NCBI RefSeq assembly: GCF_900166965.1
Contig: NZ_FUZI01000001.1
Span: 682,001-746,000 of the forward strand
From: Photobacterium piscicola
GTDB lineage: Bacteria; Pseudomonadota; Gammaproteobacteria; Enterobacterales; Vibrionaceae
DNA: 64,000 bases
Direction: 5' to 3'
Below the pieces are notes generated by a model. It was not told the origin of the DNA, searched no databases, and worked only from the letters and a program-made list of their open reading frames with translations. Below, in pieces: positions 36,273-45,575 of the stretch. The position numbers were made by a program, and so were the translations under genes. Within the stretch, counting starts at the first letter, position 1. Each line of letters opens with the position of its first letter.

Positions 36273-37400
36273 ATGCGTTTACAAATAAAACAAAACATAA
36301 CCCGTTATTTTTTTATATTCTTACTTATAGTAACGAGCGCTCATCATGCAATTGTATTTGCAGCACAACCTACACCAAAAGCAATAAACAGTAATCCAGC
36401 TACGCGTTATGCGCCATTATTATTACCGTGGCAAGCAGCAATAACGTCATCAAATGTAACCTCTGTTTTATGTGGCGCCGTTATTATTGATGAATATTGG
36501 TTAATTACCGCCGCTCACTGTACCAAAAATTATATTCGTCATGTTATTGCTGGAACTTCAACAATTCCTCGGCAAAATTCGCAACAACTCGATGCCAAAT
36601 ATAAATTCACCATCGTACATATTATAAATCACCCTAATTATAATAAGGAAATATTTGCTAATGATATTGCATTAATCCGTGTTAATAGCTCTTTATTTAC
36701 TGTTGCTAAACCTATTGTTATTGCGTCAGTAAATGAACAAATAGCAGCTAATAATATTTTTGATAATAACTGGGTAATACATCAAAACTCAACAGCAAAT
36801 CTCATTGCATCAGGCTGGGGGAAATCCAATAATGACAGTAAAATAAACTACCCTAACCAATTACAATTAATAACATTAGCCGGTGTTCCTGATCAATATT
36901 GCAATGGCCTGCAAGCCAACAAATCACAAATCATTTGTGCTGATTCAAATATTGATGGCCTTCTAAAAGACGTTTGTAGTGGCGACTCTGGTGGCCCTTT
37001 AATTTGGCAAAACCAACAACATATTGCTAATAGTGACTTTGGTTTACGTGTACTTGGCATCGTTAGTAACGGCGCTCTGTGTGAACAAAGGCTCAATAAT
37101 CCAACACAGCAGTACCAACAACTGCATGGACAATATACCGAATTAGCCGCATTACATATTTGGATTGAAGACACTATTAAGCAATATGACAACCTGCCCC
37201 ACTTTTCTTTAGCCACACACTATAATTCACCTAATTACAAGTACGATCCATTCATCCTTGTCGATGATTACCCTCAAGACCAAGATCTTAATCTATTATT
37301 AGTTTCAACTCAGCCTCAATCTGCTGGAAATATACCAATTAAAGTTTTGATTATACTTGTAGCAATTGCTTTATTTCGAAAAAGAATCAATTTATTATAG
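36273..37400 (+). CDS. Trypsin-like serine protease with C-terminal membrane anchor
   Basis: A 375-residue exported protease. The catalytic triad is visible: His82 (TAAHC), Asp131 (NDIALI) and Ser239 (GDSGGP). Asp233, six residues before the serine, is the trypsin S1 aspartate, so cutting after Arg or Lys is expected. The C-terminus has a hydrophobic helix and RKR tail (about 351-375), like the GlyGly-CTERM tail of Vibrio proteases, but the glycine pair is reduced to SAGN. It may stay anchored in the membrane. AAGGAAG lies before the ATG. Confidence 0.88.
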   Translation: MRLQIKQNITRYFFIFLLIVTSAHHAIVFAAQPTPKAINSNPATRYAPLLLPWQAAITSSNVTSVLCGAVIIDEYWLITAAHCTKNYIRHVIAGTSTIPRQNSQQLDAKYKFTIVHIINHPNYNKEIFANDIALIRVNSSLFTVAKPIVIASVNEQIAANNIFDNNWVIHQNSTANLIASGWGKSNNDSKINYPNQLQLITLAGVPDQYCNGLQANKSQIICADSNIDGLLKDVCSGDSGGPLIWQNQQHIANSDFGLRVLGIVSNGALCEQRLNNPTQQYQQLHGQYTELAALHIWIEDTIKQYDNLPHFSLATHYNSPNYKYDPFILVDDYPQDQDLNLLLVSTQPQSAGNIPIKVLIILVAIALFRKRINLL

Positions 37401-37508
37401 AAGTGTAGATCTAACTGTCTATTTATGAATAATAAAAAATACATTATTGTCATCGATAATTATTACGTAATAATAGACCTACATTGATATTTAAATGGAT
37501 ATTATTAA

Positions 37509-38447
37509 ATGGATTTCTTTCCCATATTTCTAAAAATAAATAACAAACAAATCTTAGTTGTTGGTGGTGGCGACGTTGCTTGCCGTAAAGTTGATTTATT
37601 ATTAAAAGCACACGCAAATGTTACCGTTGTATCACCACAACTACATCCGCATTTGCAAGAGTTATTACAACAGCAACTGATCACACATATCGAGCAACCT
37701 TATCAGTCATCACAACTTAGTGGTGCAGATCAAGTGTGGGCAACAACTGACTCAGCAGCGCTTAATCATCAGATTTACCATGACGCAAATGCATTAAAAA
37801 TCTGGACTAATGTTGTTGATGACCCAACATTTTGCGACTTTATTACACCATCAATGGTTGATCGGTCTCCAATTCAAGTTGCCATTTCTAGTGGTGGTGC
37901 ATCACCCGTGCTAGTACGTTACTTACGTGAACGTTTAGAAACCTATTTACCACAAAATTTAAGTTTACTCGCATCATTCTCAGGCGAACAACGCCAACGT
38001 ATTAAACAACATTTCACTACCGTAGATGAACGCCGAAAATTTTGGGAACAATTTTTCAGATTAAGTGTGGTAGAAAATGCCCATACAACCGAAGAATTAG
38101 AAGTGGCTTTTCAACAATTATTAACTGAGAAGAACCAATGTGGTGGAAGCATCTACCTTATTGAAACGGGGCATGATCCTGAATTACTCAGTCTTAAAGC
38201 ATTACGATTGATGCAACAGTCGGAATATGTTCTTTACCATGACGATGTAGCTGATGTGTTTGTTGATCTATGTCGACGCGATGCTGATCGTGAACGCTGT
38301 GATCATAAAAATATTCAAGCTCTCACTGAAAATCTTACCCAGCAAGGCGTGCGAGTTTGCATACTTGCCACTAAAGATAACCACCGTCCAGGTATCAAAA
38401 AATACTGTGCCAACCATAATGGTATTTTCGTACCCATTTTTGGTTGA
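37509..38447 (+). CDS. Siroheme synthase N-terminal domains with truncated methyltransferase
   Basis: A 312-residue relative of CysG (457). The dehydrogenase/ferrochelatase half is complete: LVVGGGDVACRKVDLLLKA, then the aspartate-containing WTNVVDDPTFCDFITPS. The following methyltransferase keeps only about 95 residues, and its cofactor loop GAGPGD reads ETGHDP. It should still turn precorrin-2 into siroheme, but needs a separate uroporphyrinogen methyltransferase (CobA). No lost remainder follows; a terminator comes at once. Confidence 0.88.
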   Translation: MDFFPIFLKINNKQILVVGGGDVACRKVDLLLKAHANVTVVSPQLHPHLQELLQQQLITHIEQPYQSSQLSGADQVWATTDSAALNHQIYHDANALKIWTNVVDDPTFCDFITPSMVDRSPIQVAISSGGASPVLVRYLRERLETYLPQNLSLLASFSGEQRQRIKQHFTTVDERRKFWEQFFRLSVVENAHTTEELEVAFQQLLTEKNQCGGSIYLIETGHDPELLSLKALRLMQQSEYVLYHDDVADVFVDLCRRDADRERCDHKNIQALTENLTQQGVRVCILATKDNHRPGIKKYCANHNGIFVPIFG

Positions 38448-38466
38448 AATATTGTCACACAGAACT

Positions 38467-38496
38467 AAAAACGCAGAACCGAAGCTCTGCGTTTTT
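38467..38496. terminator. Bidirectional terminator
   Basis: AAAAACGCAGA / TCTGCGTTTTT perfect arms with an eight-base loop. It serves the siroheme synthase gene on the plus strand and the YcdZ-like gene on the minus strand. Confidence 0.9.
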
Positions 38497-38525
38497 GTTA
38501 TCAATACTTATTCATTGCCATATTT

Positions 38526-38999
38526 TTAGCTATTTATTTGCTCATAATTCGGTGATAATTTTGCATGTAGCCATATACCCGTTGTTTTCATCAAATAACC
38601 AAAGATAACACCAACAATAAGAGACGGAATCACGAGCTGCCAATCACCCGCTGCTGCAAATGTTGCACAAGAACCAATGAATGTACCAGGGATAAAGCTT
38701 AACCAGTGTTTCTTTGCTTGAGCACACATCATAAATGCGACAAGAGCTGTAATGACATAACCAATGATTTCTATATTAATCATGCTTGATAGCTTAATAA
38801 TCACCATAGCCCAAAAAACACCACTTAGGTTAGTCGCAATGCTTAATCCAACCCCTTTCAGTCCATCTCGTTGCAAAGCAAAGTATGTTGTACAGCCTAA
38901 AAAGCCCCCCCAACTCAGTAATCCTAAAGAAACAGCAACCCAGCCCCATATTCCAGAAAGAATACCCGTTGTTAAAGCAATCGCAATAAGCAAAGACAT
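38526..38999 (-). CDS. ycdZ: DUF1097 membrane protein (YcdZ-like)
   Basis: A 157-residue protein with five or six helices, close to E. coli YcdZ (ITTGILSGIWGWVAVSLGLLSW is nearly the same). Function unknown. I start at 38999: this fits the E. coli N-terminus and has GGGA six bases upstream; a TTG at 39023 would add eight residues without a ribosome site. A CRP-like site lies about 60 bases upstream. Confidence 0.85.
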   Translation of the reverse strand: MSLLIAIALTTGILSGIWGWVAVSLGLLSWGGFLGCTTYFALQRDGLKGVGLSIATNLSGVFWAMVIIKLSSMINIEIIGYVITALVAFMMCAQAKKHWLSFIPGTFIGSCATFAAAGDWQLVIPSLIVGVIFGYLMKTTGIWLHAKLSPNYEQINS

Positions 39000-39056
39000 C
39001 ATTGATCCCGCATCAATTTTCAATGGTGCGTAGTCTATATTAACCAGAGCTGCACT

Positions 39057-39078
39057 TGAAACGATTTAGATCACATTC
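39057..39078 (-). promoter_or_regulatory. Possible CRP site upstream of the ycdZ-like gene
   Basis: Read on the minus strand, GAATGTGATCTAAATCGTTTCA matches 15 of 22 positions of the CRP consensus, with the left half (AATGTGATCTA) nearly perfect and the right half poor. It is 58 bases upstream of the chosen start. Assigned by eye only. Confidence 0.35.
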
Positions 39079-39239
39079 AGATAAATAATCTTACATTCAG
39101 TTACCATTTAAAGTGATACGTATCACTGCTTAATTTTCTGTATCAATAACTAAAAAACACAATAAAATCCAGATTAAAAATTGCGGTTATAGCAAACTAT
39201 GATAATTTGTTCGTTCTATTTGTTTGCTGGAGTGTCTTG

Positions 39240-40244
39240 ATGGGACCTTTAATGCTTGATGTTTCAAGCTATGAACTTGATGCAGAAGAACGTGAAATTA
39301 TTCAACACCCTACTGTTGGCGGCATTATTTTCTTTGCTCGCAACTACGATAATCGCGATCAACTTCGAGCACTGATAAAAGATATTCGTAAAACAGCAAA
39401 ACGCCCTCTTATTATTGGCGTTGATCAAGAAGGCGGACGTGTTCAGCGTTTTAGAGAGCAATTTTCTATACTGCCACCGGCTCGTGCATTTGCAGAATCA
39501 GACAATGGTTTAGCACTTGCAACAACCGGAGGATGGCTAATGGCCGCTGAATTACTGGCAATGGATATCGATATCAGCTTTGCGCCAGTATTGGATTTAG
39601 GTTTTGATTGTAAAGCCATCGGCAATCGGGCTTTTTCTGATAATCCGGCCGATGTTATTCGTTATGCCTCTGCTTTTATTGATGGTATGGCAACCGCAGG
39701 TATGGCAGCGACAGGGAAACATTTCCCAGGCCATGGTGGTGTAATTGCAGATTCACACCTTGAAACTCCATATGACTCACGTGACAACATCAAGCAACAC
39801 GATATGACTGTATTCACGGATTTAATAAGCAACAATAAGCTTCAAGGGATTATGCCTGCACACGTCGTATTCAATGCTTATGATGAACGACCTGCAAGTG
39901 GTTCTGAATATTGGCTAAAACAAGTACTTCGTCGTGATTTAGGTTTTAATGGCGTTATCTTTTCTGATGATTTAAATATGAAAGGTGCTGATGTATTAGG
40001 TACCTATGGTGAACGTGCTGTTGCCGCTCAACAATCAGGTTGTGATATGGTTATGTTATGTAATAACCGTGAAGGTGCAATACAAGCATTAGATGGATTA
40101 CCACAGACTCAAGTTTCTATCTTAAATTCATTATTGAAAAAACCAACACCTGAATTTAATGCATTAATGCAAACTCGTGAATGGAAACAAGCACACCAAT
40201 CTATTGCACACTTAGTCGATACGTGGAATAACAAAAATAATTAA
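39240..40244 (+). CDS. nagZ: Beta-N-acetylhexosaminidase NagZ
   Basis: A 334-residue family 3 glycosidase. It begins MGPLMLDV and has [12 protein letters not shown], the flexible-loop motif [14 protein letters not shown] with its catalytic Asp-His pair, and the nucleophile region [12 protein letters not shown]. NagZ removes N-acetylglucosamine from anhydro-muropeptides in the cytoplasm during wall recycling. GGAG lies seven bases before the ATG at 39240; eleven upstream codons beginning with TTG look unused. Confidence 0.95.
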   Translation: MGPLMLDVSSYELDAEEREIIQHPTVGGIIFFARNYDNRDQLRALIKDIRKTAKRPLIIGVDQEGGRVQRFREQFSILPPARAFAESDNGLALATTGGWLMAAELLAMDIDISFAPVLDLGFDCKAIGNRAFSDNPADVIRYASAFIDGMATAGMAATGKHFPGHGGVIADSHLETPYDSRDNIKQHDMTVFTDLISNNKLQGIMPAHVVFNAYDERPASGSEYWLKQVLRRDLGFNGVIFSDDLNMKGADVLGTYGERAVAAQQSGCDMVMLCNNREGAIQALDGLPQTQVSILNSLLKKPTPEFNALMQTREWKQAHQSIAHLVDTWNNKNN

Positions 40245-40259
40245 TTGACTAAAATTATC

Positions 40260-40296
40260 GCACTTTATTCTTCATTTTAATTGGAGAATAAAGTGC
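40260..40296. terminator. Bidirectional terminator between nagZ and the EAL gene
   Basis: GCACTTTATTCT / AGAATAAAGTGC perfect 12-base arms, 13-base loop, with T-rich ends both ways; the genes are convergent. Confidence 0.85.
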
Positions 40297-40299
40297 CTT

Positions 40300-41874
40300 T
40301 TAATTATTAACTTGATCTTGTTTGTAATAGTCATGAAATTGTTCAAACTTTAATGGTTCTGAGAAATAGTACCCTTGTTGCAAATAGACACCATTATTTA
40401 ACAAATATTCAGATTGTTCTTTAGTTTCAACACCTTCAGCTATCATTTCCATACCTGACTTTTTACCAAAAGCAATAATTGAATCTAAAACAGACAGTCT
40501 ATGATCAAACGTACCTATGGTATCAACAAACATTTTATCAATCTTTAAGCTTTGCAATTTCAAATGTTGTATATAACTAAAACTGCCATAGCCTGTACCT
40601 GCATCATCTAATTTGACATTGATACCTTGAGCCTTCAAATAATCAATAACAGCCGCTGCTTTATTAAGATCAGTAAATGACATTCTTTCTGTAATTTCAA
40701 AAGCAATTAATTTAGGCGAAATTGATGACTTAATAATTAAATCAACAGCTTTACGCATATGCAGTTTATTTTCTAATTGCTCAGGAACAAGATTAATACT
40801 GATAATTCCCGAGCTTTTATTCCAATCTAATGAACTTAACTGTGCTAATGTTTTTTCAAGCAAAATATCAGTAATATGTATAATTAATCCGTTGCTTTCA
40901 GCATAAGGGATAAATTCATCAGGAGAAATTAATTCTTTTTTGTTAAACCACCATCGAACCAATACTTCACAACCATACATTTTATTATTTTTAACATTAA
41001 TAATAGGTTGATAATAAGGAATGAATTCTTTACGCCCTATCCCTTTTATGATTAATGAATGTAAAGATAATTGGTGCTTAGCATAAGTGTTAATGACAAA
41101 GAAAACGAGCAAACCAATTAGCCCGCCAATAATAAATAATAACGGTTTTAAATCCATAGATATAAGTGATAACAATTGAGGGTCAACATAATTTTTTAAT
41201 ATTAAACTGTTTTTAAAAACTTCTATATTTAAAGCTTGTTTTGATAGAACATTTTCATCATCATCTTGAGAGTGTAGTGTTTTATTATTATTTGGTATTG
41301 AAACTACAGTTAAGATACAGTCATCACAATGTTTATTACGCGTAACCTTTGATATTATTGGTTCAAAATCAATAGAAACTTTACCCTTGGTATCTTCCCA
41401 TACTAATGAAAGTATTGATTGTTCTTTGTTATTATCAATAGCCCATAACGAGATGTTATCTTGAAGATTTTTAATAAATATAGCTTGAGTGTGATGTTTA
41501 GGCTTACCATTAAAACTTGAACAAACAATATTATCATGCGTTTTTATATCAATATTTTTAATATAATATTTATTATATGTTTTTGTTTTTATATATTTAC
41601 GATCACTTTTACTACAATCAAAATTAATATTATTGACTACATCTGTTATAAGTTCATGATACTCACCAATATTTGTACTGTAGTTATCAACCAATTCACT
41701 AGACATAGTGTCTAATTTAGAAGACAATTGTTCTCTCGCAATATAAGGCGATAGCAAGGTGAAGCTTATAGCCATAAATATAATGATGAATATAGCTACT
41801 ACCATCATAGTACCAGCATAATCCGCTATTAATCGACTTTTAAACCATGATTTTATTTTATACAAGTCACTCAT
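40300..41874 (-). CDS. CSS-motif EAL-domain cyclic-di-GMP phosphodiesterase
   Basis: A 524-residue membrane protein. TM1 (about 22-44) and TM2 (about 243-263) flank a periplasmic CSS domain with Cys118-Ser-Ser. The cytoplasmic EAL domain follows (YQPIINVKNNKMYGCEVLVRW, EITERMSF, KLDDAGTGYGSF, EGVETKEQ). The metal and catalytic acids are kept although EAL reads EVL and DDFGTGYS reads DDAGTGYG. In relatives, a periplasmic disulfide involving the CSS cysteine controls the enzyme, so it may be redox-sensitive. It is a single gene. Confidence 0.9.
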   Translation of the reverse strand: MSDLYKIKSWFKSRLIADYAGTMMVVAIFIIIFMAISFTLLSPYIAREQLSSKLDTMSSELVDNYSTNIGEYHELITDVVNNINFDCSKSDRKYIKTKTYNKYYIKNIDIKTHDNIVCSSFNGKPKHHTQAIFIKNLQDNISLWAIDNNKEQSILSLVWEDTKGKVSIDFEPIISKVTRNKHCDDCILTVVSIPNNNKTLHSQDDDENVLSKQALNIEVFKNSLILKNYVDPQLLSLISMDLKPLLFIIGGLIGLLVFFVINTYAKHQLSLHSLIIKGIGRKEFIPYYQPIINVKNNKMYGCEVLVRWWFNKKELISPDEFIPYAESNGLIIHITDILLEKTLAQLSSLDWNKSSGIISINLVPEQLENKLHMRKAVDLIIKSSISPKLIAFEITERMSFTDLNKAAAVIDYLKAQGINVKLDDAGTGYGSFSYIQHLKLQSLKIDKMFVDTIGTFDHRLSVLDSIIAFGKKSGMEMIAEGVETKEQSEYLLNNGVYLQQGYYFSEPLKFEQFHDYYKQDQVNN

Positions 41875-42037
41875 TATATTTATAATGTTACTCTACTTTT
41901 AATACTTCCTATTATATTGCAAATATTAACTGATATTATTCTTATCAACAATAATAATATACATACATTTAGAACGGAAAGGAGTGGTTTTATATTAGTT
42001 TATTTTATATGACAATGATTATGTATCAAAAATGCAT

Positions 42038-42059
42038 AAAAGTACCATTTGGTACTTTT
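42038..42059 (-). terminator. Hairpin after the small membrane-protein gene
   Basis: AAAAGTACC / GGTACTTTT perfect nine-base arms with a four-base loop; 50 bases past the small gene's stop codon, with T-rich sequence beyond on the minus strand. Confidence 0.65.
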
Positions 42060-42108
42060 ACCATATCATATTAACGATATTTACCATAAATGTTACTTAT
42101 ATCTTGCG

Positions 42109-42216
42109 CTATAAACTATCTTTTGAATAGTCGACAGATTTTGAACATTTTTTTCTCTCTTTAAAAATAATATAAAACGCACCAACAATAAACGCTACGG
42201 TGAGTATAATTTCCAT
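42109..42216 (-). CDS. Small single-helix membrane protein (35 aa)
   Basis: ATG at 42216 with AAGG five to six bases upstream, running 35 codons to TAG. Residues 3-18 (IILTVAFIVGAFYIIF) form one membrane helix, followed by a strongly basic, then polar tail (KERKKCSKSVDY). This inside-positive pattern is typical of small membrane proteins that modulate larger partners. A hairpin follows. No family is recognised. The gene is too short for usual gene calling; the ribosome site and terminator make it credible. Confidence 0.55.
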   Translation of the reverse strand: MEIILTVAFIVGAFYIIFKERKKCSKSVDYSKDSL

Positions 42217-42672
42217 AATTGACCTTTATATCTGCTAAAACAAAACCAACTGATAATTTCCAGTTCATAAGTCATTGGAATCTGATTATCGCTTGGCTCA
42301 AATCCTCCAATAACTTACATGATTGTACTAACAACAGCTCAAATAAGTTATAAAGTTGTGACAATTTACGGTTAAAATTTACGTTCCGCACAACATTTTG
42401 CATAAAACTCACGTTATATCTAACGTTATTGAGTATGACAATTCACAACATCATACTTTGCCAAATTTATCGAATTATAAATTCAACACAAACAATATGA
42501 ACATCAACTCACATTGCATCTATATGCTTAGCCTTGTACGTTATTAATGGTGTGCAATAATATTCCCTACCTAAATAATAGTCATAGATTCCAATTTATC
42601 TCATTGATCATTAGCGCAATATCTCACATTGGTATAAAACAACTCTTATTAACTATAGTATTGAATACAATG

Positions 42673-42702
42673 AAAATCTTATTTTTGATAAAATAAGATT
42701 TT
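42673..42702. repeat. Perfect 13-base AT inverted repeat
   Basis: AAAATCTTATTTT and AAAATAAGATTTT around TGAT. It has only one GC pair per arm and no T run, so it is a poor terminator; a protein operator is possible. It lies 72 bases past the lipoprotein gene's stop codon. Confidence 0.45.
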
Positions 42703-42774
42703 ATCAGGTGAGAATTAATAAGATTAAATTGTTATTTATCATAATGTTAACAAACAACATTCATATTGATTTTA

Positions 42775-43254
42775 TTATTCTTGGCGAATCAATTCTAATC
42801 GCTCAACATCAGTGTAAAATGCCACCATTTTTATACGGCTAATTGCGTATTCAAAGCTACTTTTTTGACACATCAAATGCTGCGATGAAGCAATCCAATC
42901 TCGAGGATGCTGTACCCTTTTATTATTATATTGCTGCTCTAATTCAGTACAATTTGCATATCGCTGGCAAGCATCATACCGTTCTTCTTTTAGCGCTAAC
43001 CAATGAGCTTCAAATTGATATAACGCATTATGCAATTCATTCAGATTATCATTTGTAATTTTACCTTTGAGGGCATTAACTTGTTGTAATTGTAAAGAAA
43101 TAAAGTCATTAAAATAATCCTTAGTTTGAGGGGCTAAATACGTACCACAATGCTCTCCTTGGCGAATATTGGTACTTTTATTTAATTCAGCAACATCAGC
43201 TGATGAACATGCTATAACTAAAAATAATGTACAGAGTAATGAGAATGGCTTCAT
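42775..43254 (-). CDS. Unrecognised lipoprotein
   Basis: A 159-residue protein with a signal peptide and lipobox at Cys16 (LVIAC, followed by SSAD). The mature part is mostly helical and holds several cysteines (CGTYL, CQRYANCTEL, CQKSS). I do not recognise the family. GGAGG lies five bases before the ATG at 43254. No operon partner is evident. Confidence 0.7.
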   Translation of the reverse strand: MKPFSLLCTLFLVIACSSADVAELNKSTNIRQGEHCGTYLAPQTKDYFNDFISLQLQQVNALKGKITNDNLNELHNALYQFEAHWLALKEERYDACQRYANCTELEQQYNNKRVQHPRDWIASSQHLMCQKSSFEYAISRIKMVAFYTDVERLELIRQE

Positions 43255-43357
43255 ATTACCCTCCAATAATAAGTATTAACACCAGTATGACTTACTCATT
43301 GTTGGACTGCTTTGATTATGCCAAAGTTCTTATAATTAAGATTTTTACATACAAAAA

Positions 43358-43386
43358 AGCCAGCAATGTTGTTAGCATTACTGGCT
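43358..43386 (-). terminator. Intrinsic terminator after the VC0807-like gene
   Basis: AGCCAGCAATG / CATTACTGGCT arms with one mismatch and a T run on the minus strand, 26 bases past the stop codon. Confidence 0.85.
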
Positions 43387-43411
43387 ATTATTTGTTTTAA
43401 CACATTATAAT

Positions 43412-44098
43412 TTATTGTGTTTTAAATATTTGTACTGTTTCAAGCTTAGTCATTTTACGAATTTGACGCCAAACAAAATAGAATATTCCAATCATCATGA
43501 GCATTGAAGGAATAGCAATAACGGGGTAACTTAATAACGTCATACGACCAAGTTCTTCATTAAATGCTTCCGTTCCAGCCGGACTTGTTACTATTACTGT
43601 TGCTAAAATATAATTCATAACAGAAGAAAAAACGAAGGTACTTGCAAATAAATAATTAGATTGAACTAGGCAACGATCAAAAGCTTGTTGTTGATCATAT
43701 TCCATTAGCTTTTGCTTAATTAAACCTAAATTTAAAATGCCTTCATTAAATATCATTTTAGTGACAATCGGATATTTCGTAAAAGTTGAACCTAGAACAA
43801 CAACGCCAATAATACCGGGTATTAATGCTTCTTTCACTGCCAGCCATTGTGTATCAAGCTGTAAAATACCAATACCACCAGTAAGTAAAACACTCACAAT
43901 ACCAAGTATTGCTATAAAGTTGAGTTTCTTATTTTTTAATAATTCATAGCTACCAAATGCTACAGGAAAAGCCAAAGCAACTAATAATGCCCCTACGGAG
44001 CCTAAACGATCATCACCACTCATTTTCATTAAAATGATTGATGGAACAACAACGTTAAAAATAATCTCATTTAACGGATTTGCTTTCTTTTCAGCCAT
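43412..44098 (-). CDS. VC0807-like integral membrane protein
   Basis: A 228-residue protein with about six helices (NEIIFNVVVPSIILMKMSGDDRLG, ALLVALAFPVAFG, then three further segments). It resembles the VC0807 family of Vibrio, which is like septation protein A in layout. No catalytic motif is visible and no function is known. AGGA lies close to the ATG. Followed by a good terminator. Confidence 0.65.
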   Translation of the reverse strand: MAEKKANPLNEIIFNVVVPSIILMKMSGDDRLGSVGALLVALAFPVAFGSYELLKNKKLNFIAILGIVSVLLTGGIGILQLDTQWLAVKEALIPGIIGVVVLGSTFTKYPIVTKMIFNEGILNLGLIKQKLMEYDQQQAFDRCLVQSNYLFASTFVFSSVMNYILATVIVTSPAGTEAFNEELGRMTLLSYPVIAIPSMLMMIGIFYFVWRQIRKMTKLETVQIFKTQ

Positions 44099-44341
44099 AA
44101 TTCCTAATAATTTCCTTTATTCATAATTATGTCACTTTGAATGGAGCTCAACATAAATACGTTAATTCCGTACAACTCTTCTAAAATTATCGTTGGTATT
44201 ATAGTAATTTTAGTAAAAGCTATAGAAACTGCTCTTTCTTTGTTTTGATTGTTTCGTTTATTATCATAACTGTAAAGCACAATATCGTTACAAATCATTA
44301 AAATATTCTTCAATAAAGCAACGACATTAATTTAGTCATCA

Positions 44342-45106
44342 TCAAAAACTACCATTAACCGCTAAACTAGCCATAACAGCTAAAGTACATGCACACGCTA
44401 ATATTGCTAACACGGGTTTAGTTTTAGTTAATAATGACATTAACCATAGCCCTGTTGCGGCCACCAAGCATCCCACACCTACCATGCGCCAGATAAATGG
44501 CAATAAAATCCCGGATTGGGTTTGTTCAACAAGTGTTGCTAAATCTAGACATGCAACAATAAAGACAATAACACTAATCAATGTACCAAATAATGGTAAT
44601 CCAACATTCAGAGGATCAACTTTATGCTGTGCTTTGATTAGCATTGAATGTGCTAACAGACTTCCGCCAAAACCAACACTGAAAACCGTTGTGATTATAT
44701 TGCCAATATGGCCATTACCAGCATTAAAGCTTAAAATATCGACAACATAAGCAATACTCCACAATAGCATGACACCGATAATAAGCTTACGCGATCCATC
44801 TTTTCCAATTAGACGATTTTCACACAAACTATAAATTAACGTTAAAGCGACAAACACTAAAACAAACACAACCATATTCGCATTGGTGGCAATGCTACTT
44901 GATGGTAATGCCATTAAAGTCGCTTCACGTATTAACAATGAAGCAATCAATAGCCAACTAATGAAAGGTAACACTTTCATTACTCGATCATGTTGTCCAA
45001 AACATAATTTACCCGACAGCATTACCCCACCAATAATGATGAACGCCCCTATCGAAAATTGCTCTAACACTTCAGACAATAATATTGACCAATTATTCCA
45101 CTGCAT
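44342..45106 (-). CDS. DmsC-like membrane anchor, orphan
   Basis: A 254-residue protein with about eight helices. The start (MQWNNWSILLSEVLEQFSIGAF) and the end (LATLVEQTQSG then WRMVGVGCLVAATGLWLM) resemble DmsC, the quinol-oxidising anchor of dimethyl-sulfoxide reductases. No dmsA, dmsB or Tat-signal enzyme gene is nearby, so its partner is unknown. I start at 45106, with AGGAG five bases upstream, twenty codons inside the open frame. Family call moderate. Confidence 0.6.
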   Translation of the reverse strand: MQWNNWSILLSEVLEQFSIGAFIIIGGVMLSGKLCFGQHDRVMKVLPFISWLLIASLLIREATLMALPSSSIATNANMVVFVLVFVALTLIYSLCENRLIGKDGSRKLIIGVMLLWSIAYVVDILSFNAGNGHIGNIITTVFSVGFGGSLLAHSMLIKAQHKVDPLNVGLPLFGTLISVIVFIVACLDLATLVEQTQSGILLPFIWRMVGVGCLVAATGLWLMSLLTKTKPVLAILACACTLAVMASLAVNGSF

Positions 45107-45475
45107 TTTAGCTCCTAACACAGCTTTACTTAGACATAAGATATTGGTCGATATAACCAACGTCATATATCATAACGTATTTTAGTAAATGGCTATTTTG
45201 CCTAATTGTCTGAATGAGTGCAAAAAGCTTTGGTACAAAAGAACAAATTTACTCACTAAAATAAGCACTATAAGTATTTATAAAATCAATTAAAGCAGCA
45301 GATAACAACAGTCTTATCTATAAAAGCATATAAATTTCAGTTTCCTACCATAAACCTCATTCAGTTACAGGATAAAATTTACTTTTGTATGATCTAAATA
45401 TAAAAAAAGATAACGATCAGAGAATTTTTAGCATTTAATAGGATAAAAGATTGACGAAGGATGATTGAAACAGGT

Positions 45476-45530
45476 ATCTTATTTTTTATAGTGAAATAAG
45501 ATTTAACATGCCATAAAAAATCTCATTTCA
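45476..45530. repeat. Overlapping inverted repeats upstream of nagA
   Basis: First, ATCTTATTT / AAATAAGAT with a nine-base spacer (45476-45502). Second, overlapping it, GAAATAAGATTT and AAATCTCATTTC (12-base arms, one mismatch, 13-base spacer). The shared middle arm means only one can form at a time. They lie about 140-190 bases before the nagA start and could be ROK-type (NagC/Mlc) operators; that is a guess from context. Confidence 0.4.
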
Positions 45531-45575
45531 ACCCAATTATTCGGTGCTCTATCTATCATGTGTACATGTATTGCT

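Larger units (their letters stand above)
41875..42774. other. Long AT-rich intergenic region
   Basis: Nine hundred bases between the EAL gene and a lipoprotein gene. Within it I find one small membrane-protein gene (42109-42216), its likely terminator (42038-42059) and a strong AT inverted repeat (42673-42702). The stretch 42217-42660 shows no gene, hairpin or repeat I can support. Confidence 0.55.

Noticed and set aside
42001-42075. A 21-codon frame after AAAGGAG near 41978
   Set aside because: The ribosome-like sequence is too far from the ATG, and the frame crosses the terminator hairpin of the small membrane-protein gene.
44104-44313. A 69-codon minus-strand open frame between the VC0807-like and DmsC-like genes
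   Set aside because: It begins with TTG, has no ribosome site and no recognisable domain; chance in AT-rich spacer is more likely.
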